From: Adiantum capillus-veneris
Lineage: Eukaryota; Streptophyta; Polypodiopsida; Polypodiales; Pteridaceae
Assembly: GCA_014529385.2 (NCBI GenBank)
Contig: CM043942.1
Location: 7,253,001 to 7,317,000, forward strand
DNA length: 64,000 nucleotides
Reading direction: 5' to 3'
The notes below the pieces were generated by a model that was not told where the DNA came from, searched no databases, and worked only from the letters and a program-made list of their open reading frames with translations. Below are positions 31,975 through 42,715 of this stretch, piece by piece. A program made the position numbers and the translations under genes. How positions within the stretch are numbered: position 1 is the first letter of the stretch; every line of letters begins with the position of its first letter.

Positions 31975-34500
31975 CTATTGTTTTTGTTTTCTCATCTCAT
32001 ATCTTTTGCTTCTGCTCCTTTTGATTCTTTGAGAAGAAACTTTCGTGTTCTCCGAATCATTAGAGGAATTGTGTTTCTTTTTCTTTGCCTGGGCTCTAGT
32101 GATTACCTTGATTGGAACAATCGGTTCACTCTCTGATGAGCTACTAGGCATCACTTGGACTACGTTTACAACAGTTTTTCCCTTGTTCAAAGGATTCTTA
32201 GGACAATCTTCCGGAAAGTGTCCTCCCTGTTTGCAACATTGTATGCAATAGGCTTCAATTGGTTTGGGATTTTTGTCAGGCTCTAGATATTCGTTCTTCC
32301 AATGGTCATCATCACCACAGTTATGACAGTTTCCATTTCTGGGCTTCATCATGGGTCTTCCTGTGGGAGGTTTGACACCTTGATTAGCTACATAATACAT
32401 TGGTGCGAGCTTTGGTGGAGCATAAGTCATGGTTTCTTCCATTGGTGGGGGATGTGGGCTATACCATTCTCCCTCTACCATTACTGTAGATGGACTAGGC
32501 TCTGCATAGGGTGTAACAGGCACTAATGCTTGTTCATCTATGACTCCTTCTAAGTGCATGTACTTTACAGGCACCGCATTATGTCCTGGATACGGAGGTT
32601 GTTGTACCAACACAGGTTGAGGTCTTTCCATACCCATTGGTGGTCTTTGAGCTTGGGCCATATTAGGCTGATATCTGTACATGGGTTGTCCCTGGGGGCT
32701 CATGGGCACGTACTAAACATTCCCATCATACTTTGGTCTGAAGTAGCACTCATGGGTCTCATGGTTGGTCCATTTACCCTCGATTACACACCATTTTTGT
32801 GGCCTAATTGGTTGTCCCTGTGGAGGCATCCCTTGTCCCGATCCTCTCATAGGTGCTTTTTGCATATTGTTCATTATGTCATTCATCCTTTTTAGCATAT
32901 CTTCTATGGCTGAGAGTGGTGCCGCAGCAGTCGTTCCCACTTGTGCTGATTTTGTGGATGTTGTCTTCTCGCTTTGGTTATCCTTAGGGGCATCCTCTTC
33001 ATTGAAGATCTCACAATTGTCTCCTAGGTCAATAGCATTAGACACACACGCTTCTAGGGTTGTATGCTTTTTACTATAGAGTATAGCATGAAGTTCTTTG
33101 TTTAGCAGTCCCTCCAAAAACAAGGATACAAGTCGTTCTTCTGCAGGTATCTCCATCTCTAGAAATCGGGCAATGTATTGTTTCATTCGAGTTGCACAAT
33201 CCCTAACAGAATCATCATGTTTCTGTTTAAAGCTGTATATTTGAGCTACCATATTATGTTTAATCCCCGTTTTAGAACGAGCAGCTACAAATCCTTGAGC
33301 TAATGTGTTTAAGTCCATGATCGACCTTGGTGGAATTTTTTTTTTTTCCATGTCAAAGCTTTTCCTTCTAATGTCATTCCAAACCCCTCGAATTGAGTAT
33401 GGAAATCGAATATACACTCTGCTCTTAGCACTTGCTTAAAGCTTGCTAAGTGGTCATAGGGATCCCCTGATCCACTGTATTTTCTGACCCATTTTTGAAA
33501 ATCAACTGGTCTGACACGTCTATTTGGTTTCAACTCTAGGTCTTCTGGGAGTTGGTCCTGTTCCGAGTTCTTCAAACCGGTCTGTCAAAAATAGTGACTC
33601 ATGTAGGCCTGGACTAGCCTTAGTGTCACTCGGTTTTCTACGTGATGAGGTGGTTTTTGGTTTCTTCACATTACTCTTAGATGATCTGTCACGATGTTCG
33701 TCTCTTGGAGTGGTTTCTGGTCCTTGACCCAAAATCCAATCCCGTATGGAATACCCCTGGTATTTGGTTTGTTCTAACTCCTCATGAGTCATCATAACAA
33801 AGTTGTTGTTATAACAATCCCTAAACAGGTAAGTTGGTAAATCCGCAGATCCCTTATCTTTGATCTTGAAGATATAGATGATCTTCATGGCTGTTAATTA
33901 TCCTGGTCTAGCATGAGAAGTCCACAAAAGATCTTTTATGTTTCTATCTTCCCAACAATAGACTCCGATTCTAGGATTATCCGTACTAAGCCGTTTCAAA
34001 GGCTTCAAATCTACTTGATCTTATCCCTCAAATTCCAAGGTTGGTGTTCCTTCTTTTTCTGACATATCTGGGATTATAGTGTTTACTTCTAACCCCCATT
34101 TGTCTACCACATCAGGATTTTCGACTTGTACATATTGAGTTCCGTTTCAATCCATGTACATTTTTCCTTGTTTGTTTGTCCTAACCTCTTCTTCGACCTC
34201 AATACCATGGTCATCAATGTGAATAGCATACTCTTCGTTAGGATCCAAGTACACTTGGGCTCCATGATGGTTAGTCTTGTAAAAAGAGAGTATATGCTTA
34301 TAGCGCATTGTCGTTCCGGTTTTAGAGTGAGTCGAGTAAGAAGACGTTTCGGATGTTGAATCTGAAAAAGTGCCCGAAACTTCTTCAAGAATTGTGTGCA
34401 AGGAATTGCCTTGATTCACGCTTTCTTCGGTGGATACTCTACTGGTGGTTTTTTCGAATAGGCCTTGATTTCCTAGTACACGACCAGATCTAAGGTTCAT
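31975..34500 (-). pseudogene. Element B gag
   Basis: Start at ATG 34500 (M-N-L-R-S-G-R-V-L), the same opening as C and H. Several shifted pieces: 34147-34500 (Ser/Thr-rich, acidic), 33520-33888 (basic), 33309-33575 and 32713-33417 (capsid: F-Q-K-W-V-R-K-Y-S-G-S-G-D-P, then R-L-V-S-L-F-L-E-G-L) and 31975-32709 (Pro/Met-rich, nucleocapsid). Zinc knuckles: C-H-N-C-G-D-D-D-H with the last Cys lost, and C-I-Q-C-C-K-Q-G-G-H-F-P-E-D-C with one residue extra. The C-terminus is Lys/Arg/Ser-rich, expected to bind nucleic acid. Only distantly similar to Gag of C. Confidence 0.78.
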
Positions 34501-35462
34501 ATAGACTTATGAAGCCCTGGATAGAGTACTCACCTTGGATTGACTTGTCTTCAATTTCCAGTTGATTCAACTGCAACTTTCTGTCAAGCCACTGATTCCT
34601 CATCTGCAACCTGATTCCTGTGCAAAATTAATCAAATTAGCTATTTTTTTCTATAAATACAGTAGAGCTCTTAAGAGCTCTCATGATTGGTCTTTGTGTA
34701 TCACTTCAATTCGTGCTATGGAAGTCAAAATTTGACTTTCAGATTCAACTTTAGCAAAATTAAAGGTCTAATCTGCAACCTGTACACTGAGTTTATCTGT
34801 ACCAATTTTGATCCGATTGAACGCAAAATTGTCCTGTGGCCTTATTTTATGCTGGTCTAACACTATATAAGCCCAAAAGTCAAAATTGAAGTCTCTGGAT
34901 AACAGAAGTAAATAATCATGATTATTTACTTTTGTCAAGTTTTTGCACTTTTTTTGATAGGTTTGGTAAGTATACAACTTGTTAAAGCCCTTGGAAAAGT
35001 TTAAACAAGTTTGGACAAAATTTGATCAAGGTTACCCACTGTTCCGTGTTCGCAAACTCTGATTTCGAGAATTTTGCTTTAGTCTCACTTTTGTGGTCCA
35101 AATTTCACCAAAATTGATTTGTGGGGTCTACTTGATGTTCTTGACCTTAAGGTATATTCAAATTTGCAAAATCACCAAGTTTTGAAGCAGATGTAAATAA
35201 TCGCGATTATTTACTCCTGACAATTTTTTGCAAATTTTTTGTCCCAACTTTGACACAGATCTGTTAAGCACCTTAAGTTAAGGTCACTAGCCAATTTTCA
35301 TCAAGTTTGGATAATTTTTGATCAAATGGTCATCAATTATCTGTCCGTAGACTAACTTTGCAATTTTAGTCACAATTTTCAATCCAGTGATTCAAATCTT
35401 ACCAAATTTGGTTTGTGGGCTTATTACAACATCTTACCAAATTTGGTTTGTGGGCTTATTAC
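34501..35462 (-). other. Element B leader with spaced palindromes; PBS missing
   Basis: About 0.96 kb, non-coding. Palindromes AAATAATCRYGATTATTT at 34908-34929 and 35193-35214 are 285 bp apart and match the spacer at 23228-23826. Near 35398-35464 there is a 35-bp tandem duplication (CTTACCAAATTTGGTTTGTG and following) directly at the LTR remnant. No TGGCGCC-type or tRNA-iMet-type binding site is found, consistent with deletion of most of the 5' LTR plus the PBS. Confidence 0.65.
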
Positions 35463-35558
35463 AAAATAGGAGTTACAATATTCCCAATTTATCAAAATAA
35501 TAATTGTTTTACAAGGAGAACTCCAAAAAATGGTGTCCGCGTTAGCTTGCTGCTAACA
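35463..35558 (-). repeat. 5' LTR remnant of element B (96 bp)
   Basis: Only the first 96 bp of the LTR survive, about 96 percent identical to 1195-1290. The minus-strand start TGTTAGCAGCAAGC at 35558 abuts the target duplication CTCCT (35559-35563). Confidence 0.9.
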
Positions 35559-35563
35559 CTCCT

Positions 35564-36572
35564 AAACGAGGCAATGATGACCATGCAATTGAACTTCTTC
35601 CAGGAAGTTCACCGCCTAACAAACCTCCTTATAGAGTTTCTCAAGCTCAATAAGAGGAGATTATGCGGCAAGTGCATGAGTTAGTTGAGAAGGGCGTGGC
35701 TAGGCCTAGCTCATCTCCATTTTGTTCTCCTGTGCTATTAGTGCAAAAGAAATACGGCACATATCGTATGTGTGTCGACTATAGAGCACTAAATAGGATC
35801 ACTATCAAGAATAGGTTTCCCGTTCCACGGGTAGAAGACCTATTTGATAAGCTACAAGGGTCCAGCTACTTCAGTAGGATTGACCTAAAAAGTGGCTATC
35901 ACCTAATAAGGGTAGTTGATCAAGACATTGTAAAGACCGCATTTCGCACTACGTTTGGTCTTTACGAATACATTGTCATGCCTTTTGGCTTGACCAAGCA
36001 CCAGCCACATTCAACCGCTTGATGGAGAAGCTATTCACCAAATAAGGATAGTTGATCAAGACATTGTAAAGACCGCATTTTGCACTACGTTTGGTCTTTA
36101 CGAATACATTGTCATGCCTTTTGGCTTGACCAATGCACCAGCCACATTCGACCGCCTCACCAAACCTTTACTAGAGTGTTCTTTGATGATATCATCATCT
36201 ACTCTAATTCATCAGATGAACACAAGCAACACCTCCAAGTAATATTTCAAGTTCTAAGAGAGAATAAAGTTTATGTTAATCGGAAGAAAAGTGAATTTTT
36301 CTTACAAGAGATTCAATATTTAGGTCACATTATCTCTCAAGATGGCATCCAAATGGATCCATCAAAGTTAGAGGTAATAAAAGGATGGCCTAAACCAAGG
36401 AATGTTCATGAGTTAAGAAGCTTTATAGGTATGTGCGCATACTATAAACGCTTCATAGAAAAGTTCTCACTAATAGCAGGACCATTACATGACCTAACAA
36501 AGAAAAATGTTAGGTATACATGGTCTGCCAAGGAGAACAATGCTTTCGAAAAGCTTATCTCTTAACCTGTGC
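35564..36572 (+). pseudogene. Element A reverse transcriptase
   Basis: Continues the left fragment with K-R-G, D-H-A-I-E-L-L-P-G and P-P-Y-R-V-S. RT motifs: [44 protein letters not shown] and the catalytic F-F-D-D (36181-36192). A 136-bp tandem duplication (35905-36176) repeats the D-Q-D-I-V-K-T-A-F to P-A-T-F part and breaks the frame. One earlier stop lies at 35650-35652. The thumb (F-I-G-M-C-A-Y-Y-K-R-F-I) is in 36080-36565. Confidence 0.88.
35905..36176 (+). repeat. 136-bp tandem duplication inside element A RT
   Basis: Units 35905-36040 and 36041-36176, both starting AATAAGG and nearly identical. They cover the RT segment from [10 protein letters not shown] to A-T-F-x-R. Confidence 0.9.
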
Positions 36573-36953
36573 TTACATTACCGGATCTGTCAAAGCCATT
36601 TGAGGTCCAATGTGATGCTTGTGGTGATTAGGCTTGGAGTTGTTTTGCTTCAAGAAGGGCATGCCATAGGCTATGAAAGTCGAAGGCTCGAACCTGTTGA
36701 GCAAGCTCTAGGCATATATGAAAAGGAACTCCTTGCAGTTCTACATGCCTTAGACTCATGGAAACACTATTTATTGGGGACTTCTTTCATTTTGCGAATG
36801 GATCACCAAAATCTTATGTACTTCATGACGCAGACCAAGATCTCCGACAAACAAATGAGGTGGGAAAATTTCCTGTCGTAATTTCATTTTCATATTTCTC
36901 ACATTGCAAGCAAGCATAATCAAGTAGTCGATGCACTCTCAAGACGGCCGAGA
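36573..36953 (+). pseudogene. Element A RNase H
   Basis: Shifted frames. F-E-V-Q-C-D-A gives the first catalytic Asp (36600). The piece 36507-36881 then reads Y-E-S-R-R-L-E-P-V-E, Y-E-K-E-L-L-A-V-L-H-A and L-R-M-D-H-Q-N-L-M-Y-F, which supply the E and D. Followed by A-S-K-H-N-Q-V-V-D-A-L-S-R-R, the typical end of Ty3 RNase H. Confidence 0.8.
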
Positions 36954-38230
36954 GTGAATGCGGTTTCCATAGCAACTCACAATGATCTATCTTCTATGAT
37001 AGGTGAGTATGCTATTGATCCCAATTTTAGAGATGTGATTTTATCCCTTTCACTAGGGAAGAAAGAGGAACCATTTACTTTACAAGATGGTTATCTTCTC
37101 TATGGCAATAGACTATACCTTACTAGCTCACTACGTGAGAAAGTAATGTATGAATCTCATGCTCCTCCTTATGCAGGGCATAGAGGGATTCAGTCTACCC
37201 TAAAGGGGATTGAAACATATTTCTGTTGGCCTACCATGAAAGCAGACATACAAGAGTATGTTTCTAAATGTGTGGTATGCCAAAAGACGAAGTTTGATAA
37301 AGGGAAGCAACTTGGATTGCTTCAACCTTTGCCAATCCCTAATTCACCATGGGAGAGCATATCCATGGATTTCATCTTTGGATTGCCTAAGTCTATCCAT
37401 GGGAATACGGGAATATGGAAGATAGTAGACAACTTCAATAAACAAGCTCATTTTATACCTATCAAAAAGACTATAAAAGCCCATCAAATGGCGACCCTCT
37501 TCATTTCACAAATCTTCAAGTACCATGGCTTGCCAATGTCCATAGTGTCGGATAGAGATCCTAGAATGACCATTAATTTCTAGAAGGGTCTCTTTGAGAA
37601 TTTAGGAACAAGGCTAAACTTCTCTTCGGCCTATCACCCGGAAACGGATGGCCAACGTGAAATAGCTAACCTAACAATTCTCGATCTACTAAAAGCCTAT
37701 GTAACGGAAGTAGATAAAAGATCCCAGTGGGAGAAGTACTTACCCTTAGTGGATTATGCCTACAATAACATTGTACATACTTCCATGGGAAAAGCACCTT
37801 TTGAGGTAATTGAGGGAAGATCAAGAAGTCCCTTGCTACTTAAGGTACACGAGAAGATCTTCGCTGCAGATGAGTATAGCTGAGACCTACAAGAATCTTT
37901 CCAAAAGATTAAGGATGCTACCTCTGTCTCACAACAAAGGCAAAAGGCTACTGCTGACAAGCACAGAAGAGCCCAAGCCTTTAAAGAAAATGATTGGGTC
38001 TTACTCAAATTTTCCAAGGCTCGATGAAGGCACACGACGGGCAAGAATCCTACGAGACACCAAAAGTACTATGCTAAGTTAGCAAAAAGGTACTATGGTC
38101 CCTTCCAGACTCTTAGGCCAATCAATTAGATGGCCTATCAACTCAAGTTGCCCAACCATTGGCTAATACACAATGCTTTCCATGTGAGCCTACTAAAGCC
38201 TTACAAAGGAGAGCCACCTCAAGAACCAAC
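36954..38230 (+). pseudogene. Element A integrase
   Basis: The zinc domain (G-H-R-G-I-Q-S-T, then C-V-V-C-Q-K-T-K) and the core are in 36954-37583. First Asp in I-V-D-N-F-N-K, second in V-S-D-R-D-P-R-M. A stop at 37581-37583 is followed in frame by S-A-Y-H-P-E-T-D-G-Q-R-E, which holds the Glu. The C-terminal part reaches Y-Q-L-K-L-P and F-H-V-S-L-L-K-P, the standard chromovirus integrase end before a chromodomain. At least three more stops. Confidence 0.86.
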
Positions 38231-38232
38231 TA

Positions 38233-38445
38233 TTGAAGACCCACCAGAGAGGGAGGACCAATAAGAGGTGCTGCAACGAGTCCATTCTCCAACATGAAGA
38301 CAAGGTACTAAGAGGCGGTAAGACTATCCGACGATATCTTATTAAGTTTAAGAATTATCCTTTTGAAGGTGCTAGATGGATGCAAGGCATACAATTAAAG
38401 GATAGCCTAAACCTTGTCAATGCTTACAATGCTTCCCAAGAGTAA
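38233..38445 (+). pseudogene. Element A integrase-linked chromodomain
   Basis: I-L-Q-H-E-D-K-V-L-R-G-G-K-T-I-R-R-Y-L-I-K-F then K-N-Y-P-F-E-G-A-R-W matches the chromodomain pattern (Y-L-V-K-W-K-x-Y-P-x-x-x-x-x-W). It places A in the chromoviruses, in which this domain guides insertion to particular chromatin. Truncated or diverged at the C-terminal helix. Confidence 0.78.
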
Positions 38446-38799
38446 GCAAATGTACAAATGTTAAAAATGAACAAAACTTTTGTCTTATAAGACTCTCTTT
38501 TTCTTTATTGTGCACAAAAATTAAGTACTATGCATGCTTAGATCAAGTTTGCGGAGACGACGTCTCCCGAACACCAAGTACATCTTGTCACTCTACTATG
38601 GAAGATGATAGGACTAATGTGCAGACATGCTTGCGGCAGCCTCAGGCTCTCAAGCACCAAATGGACTAGTCATCCATTGTGGAACGATGTCGTAGGGTAA
38701 CATAGGGATCCTCTAACTGCTAGGAAAAAGGACTAATGAATATGCTTTATCTTCTCTACCCCATAGTCGAGGACGACTATGATTTCAAGAGAGAGGTAA
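38446..38799 (+). other. Element A 3' untranslated region and polypurine tract
   Basis: Non-coding. Ends in TCAAGAGAGAGGTAA (38785-38799), a typical chromovirus polypurine tract, followed by TGTCATAATAATC. Confidence 0.65.
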
Positions 38800-39177
38800 T
38801 GTCATAATAATCAATATCTAATTATCCTAAATGATTTTCTCATGTTAAACTAATCATTTAATATGGGGAAGTGCCAGGGGAGAAAAATCTAGAATATTGG
38901 TAAAGCTAGCAGACCGGCCACAGTAGGGATCCAAAGGAGGGATAATAGGGATCCAAAGGGGGGGACATCTGCAAAAGAGCAATGTGCAACAATGGGCTTA
39001 AAAGACCCTAAGGTTCAACCCATTAAGACTTCCAAAATGCTAAGGTTCCAAAATTCAAAGGTTGTGTCCAGAGGCCAAACACTAGGGAAATTGGATGCTT
39101 AGTGTGTGTCACAAAAAGTCTTTGTGGATCCCTACATAGGAGGGGGCAAGCCTTGCAAGTAGGGGATGAGAGAGAAA

Positions 39178-39215
<38 letters not shown>

Positions 39216-40400
39216 AGCTCCCTTTACACAAAGGGAATGAGGGACACATGTCAGCTCCCTAGCCCAGATGCCCACAAGGTGTACCCAATTCCTATTGGAT
39301 GGCCTTGGAGGTGGACCAATGAGAATTAGGCTAGAGTAAATCTAGTTTAATTAATTTAAAAACACTTAATAAAAGAACCAATAAGAATTAAGCTCTCTAG
39401 AAGACTATTGGACAGTCTCCCAAGAGGACCAATGAGCATTCAACAGCCCAATGGCTTGCCTGATTCCTATTGGCCAGGAGGCAAAGGAGTCCAATGAGAG
39501 TTTAGTTGAGTTAAATAATTACCTAAAGCTGTCACAAAAGGGAAAAGGGGACACATGTCAGAAGGCTATCACTTATGCTGCTTAATTACCATTGGCTAAG
39601 CCTGGGGAGGTCCAATAGGATGCTAGCAAGAGCAAATAGCAAGAGGGGTCGACCAAGAGAGAGGGGGGGCTGGTTTTTCAAAGGCATTATCACCTATACA
39701 CTCACATTAGCTCATTTGTGAAGTAAAGAATACTCTCTCTCCTTCTCAAGATTTAATGGAAAGCTTATCACCTACTCCAAGCTTGTGAGAAGGAAGGCCT
39801 ACACCAACAACTCTTGGCTTTGTGATGCAAATCCAACCAAGAGCCAAGCTTCATTGCATGCTCATCTCCTCTACCATGCTAATTAATAAGCTAATCTATG
39901 ATAATATGAGTGATTATGTGAGGAGATGTACATCTTTCTCGTAAGAATACTCGTTCTTTCTCTCAATCTACTCTCATACCCCGATAGCTCTTACCATCTT
40001 TGAAGGTGTGTGAGGTCTTGGGTCTGAGACCGTGAGGGAATTGATGTTGTGTTTGATAAGTGTTTTGCTTAGTGCATGAAGTTTCCATCTTCATTGCACT
40101 AGCTAGTATTGAAGGAACACAAGAAATTGTATTGTAAAATGTCTCTCTTGATGGGAGAAACCATAATACAAAGCCTTTTGGAAGGGTGACCGGCTCCATG
40201 CAAATCCGGTCCTCAACTGTTGTCAATTGTTTAATTTCTCTCTCTTTTGAAGTATTGTTCATGCTATCTAACTAGGTGTTATGCTTTTTGTTGCTTTCTC
40301 CACCCAAGCAATCTTGTTAATCTCATTAGGCATCTTTTCTAATGAAATTCTCACTATGTTCATGCTATTTTCCACTACACACAAGTTACTAGGCCATTAA
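38800..40400 (+). repeat. Probable 3' LTR of element A (right end uncertain)
   Basis: Starts TGTCATAATAATCAATATC right after the polypurine tract. The first kilobase contains repeated ATTGG...CCAAT dyads (for example 39291-39324 and 39590-39618) and two GGACACATGTCAG units about 308 bp apart. The latter half has a U5-like character (CTCTCT runs, then a low-GC part). The end is set only by the point where similarity to the element B 3' ORF leader begins (about 40405). No partner LTR or outer TSD is in the window. Confidence 0.5.
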
Positions 40401-40575
40401 ATGTTACATGGGTTGTATGATTTTGATCTTTACATGTTATTATGCATCTATGCATGCTCCAAATTGATTTGAAGCAAATTGGACTCAATTTGTCAGCAAT
40501 TCAGACTCAAGGGCATTTCAGAGCAGAATTTGTAGAATTTTCTAAATTTGGCATTGTATTCCCCTAACAGGAGCA

Positions 40576-42703
40576 ATGCAAGCTACTGAAAAGTCCAAGA
40601 AAAGGGTGTCCCAAAAAGAGAAGTTGCAAGAGCTGCCATCCTACTAACTGCACCCAAGTTCAATAAAGACGGCCAAAGCAACTTACTTGTCAAGAGAACA
40701 GCTTGAAGAAAACAACACCACGGTTTTCACAAGCAGGTTCAAGAGTGAAGGACACCAAGTAGAGCTACAGATGCTACCAAAAGAGATATATGATGCAGCT
40801 GCCAAGTCAAGACACAATAGAAGACAATAGAAGGCTGGGCCTCAGAGACTTCTACGACCAAGAACCATGCGGCGTAGATTTCTAGAAAGCCTATGAGTTA
40901 TTGTCTACTATCAAAGAGGATGGGTTAGCTCAAATCACCGACCAAAAAGGGCAAAAAGTCAAAGTAGTAATCGCCAAAGAGATTGTGATCGAGGCACTGG
41001 AGATACCTACTGAAGGTATGGAAATGCGGGCCCGAGATAGAAAGACAACAGGCACATTCACCAAGGAGACTGCTGCTACAACTTTTGCCGATCTCATCCA
41101 AAGGCAAGTGGAAGAACCAGCACGCATATACCATCCACACTTCCACTTTTTAGCAAAAATACCGCCACGGTACACCACCCCAAACCATGCGGTTGCGACC
41201 ACCTTCACCCGTGTTGAAGTCGACAACCAGGCAGCCAATTGATCATGCGCAGTATGTGTTGACAACGCTGAAGGGCACCAAGAAAGAAGGTAAAATCACC
41301 TATCTCTGGGGGCGCCTGAAGTACTGACAAGAATAGCATATCATGCTATTGGCATGTTTGTCAGCCCCACATCAGAACACATGGATTGTGTCTGCACAAC
41401 CTTCTCCCAGAACCACACATTCATCAAAGAGAGTTTATAAGCCAGATGAAGAATCTGTCGAAAGCTCCCACGAAGCTTATAGCAGTGAGAGCTCGGACAA
41501 TGAGGAGAGAAGGGCCAGAAATGAAGAAATGAAGAAGAAATCCATAGTTGCACAACCAGAGACACAAGAAAAAGCAGGTACCTCTGAGCAACCAATTGTT
41601 GACATTCTCTCAATCTCTTTTGCTGCGATGAAAACACAGTCGATGGAAGGGCTAGAAGGAAATGAGCATTTTTATGTACCACTAACTGATCCTGAGCAAG
41701 TGCCCATGGTCCAGCTTTCTAAAGCTGAGGAAGATGCACTACAGGAACATATTACCCAAGAAAAATATGCATAATGGAAAGCAGTGATGGATTGGAAGTT
41801 GAAATTTCTCCACTCAGTCAATGTCACTCAACTCACTCCCAACCAAATCAATGCACAGTGGCATCAAAAATCATTGCCATACCCTTTGATCAAGGTAGAG
41901 CTATTACAGGTAAAAGAAAGACTATACAAGGATATGCAAGCAGAAGGATAGAGGATGTCCATCCCAAGTGGAGAAAGAGCTGGTTGAACAAGAATCCATG
42001 ATATCTTATTTTGTTCACAAGAGCAACTACCGCACTACAGAGAGACCCAATCTTTTGTATTGTACTCAGGGTATGGACATGGCAAGCATATGAAGCAATG
42101 AGAAAGAAGCGGCCTACATGACTGAACTATCCACAATTGCCAACTCCACAGCAGGGACTGGCAATAGAGGAATACATGGTGAAAACCCTAACGGGCGCCA
42201 TGACTTTCTTCAAGAGCCTTCCTGACCTCTCATTTGCCATGCTATATAAGATCTGCAAATTGTTGCTCACATGTATTCAATCTTTTCATAAGCTAGAGCA
42301 AGCAGGGGCGCCGTGGATGTCGTTCCTCGAAGGCAATAAGGGTCTATGCTATGACTTAAGTGGCTAGCCTTCCGAAGAAGTCCTTTACGGCTTCTACGCC
42401 CGATGCATGTTTTTGCCCTCCAACAATATTTTGGCGTTTGAGGAAGCGTTCTATACAGATTTATTCACTTGGCGAACAAAGATATTTGGGCCAGTGATAA
42501 GCAACCTTACATCCAGATTTGTTGGCTATTCAGCCATTGAGCTTAATAACAGAGTCATCATGCAGTTCTTGCAGGTTCCTGACAAAGAGAGAAGACTTAG
42601 ATATGAGAAAGCATTACACGCGCTTAAAGACCGCCTCGCCAACCATCAACCCGAAGACTACTTCAGTCCATGTCAAAGCTGTGTCAAGGGACTACACAGT
42701 TGA
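40576..42703 (+). pseudogene. Element E copy of the B 3' ORF
   Basis: Starts M-Q-A-T-E-K-S-K-K-R at 40576. Open pieces are 40901-41242, 41343-41774, 41774-42001, 42137-42367 and 42407-42703. Segments shared with B: E-Q-L-E-E-N-N-T-T-V-F, G-V-D-F, A-R-D-R-K-T-T-G-T-F-T-K-E, F-A-D-L-I, V-P-M-V-Q-L-S-K-A-E-E-D-A-L, L-H-S-V-N-V-T-Q-L-T-P-N-Q, and near the end L-C-Y-D-L-S and I-F-G-P-V-I-S-N-L-T-S-R-F. The Lys/Glu/Pro-rich block of about 400 codons in B is missing, and the flanking parts join directly. It ends next to the polypurine tract. No known domain; function unknown. Confidence 0.72.
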
Positions 42704-42715
42704 GGAGGGGGGGAA

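Larger units (their letters stand above)
369..35558 (-). mobile_element. Element B: giant minus-strand Ty3/gypsy retrotransposon with extra 3' ORF, split by element C
   Basis: The boundaries are set by an LTR running TGTTAGCAGC...CGTCCCACA on the minus strand and by the duplication CTCCT on both sides. The complete 3' LTR is 369-1290. Only 96 bp of the 5' LTR remain (35463-35558). Removing element C (18,148 bp plus its 5-bp TSD) leaves about 17.0 kb. In minus-strand order it holds the leader, gag, protease, RT, RNase H, integrase, a second protease, a repeat-rich spacer, a 3' ORF, a polypurine tract and the LTR. That the gag-pol (25252-34500) and the 3' ORF belong to one element is inferred: same strand, both inside one LTR/TSD pair, and no second LTR pair found. 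The alternative is a separate gag-pol element, with lost LTRs, nested inside a non-autonomous one. Confidence 0.7.
1..40400 (+). mobile_element. Element A: chromovirus-type Ty3/gypsy retrotransposon, split by element B
   Basis: The plus-strand element enters from the left edge, so its 5' LTR and gag lie outside the window. It is present as 1-368 and 35564 to about 40400. The two parts join exactly: the left part ends in codons for E-L-P-P and the right part begins with K-R-G and then D-H-A-I-E-L-L-P, the usual protease-to-RT linker. The insertion that splits them is flanked by the 5-bp duplication CTCCT (364-368 and 35559-35563). The order is protease end, RT, RNase H, integrase and chromodomain, which defines a chromovirus. 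It is a dead copy with many stops and frameshifts. The right end is uncertain because the outer TSD is not visible. Confidence 0.85.

Noticed and set aside
23228-35214. Regions with spaced palindromes on both sides of the B gag-pol taken as a separate LTR pair
   Set aside because: The two regions are not collinear, lack matching TG/CA ends and TSDs, and share mainly the short palindrome. They fit leader and spacer better.
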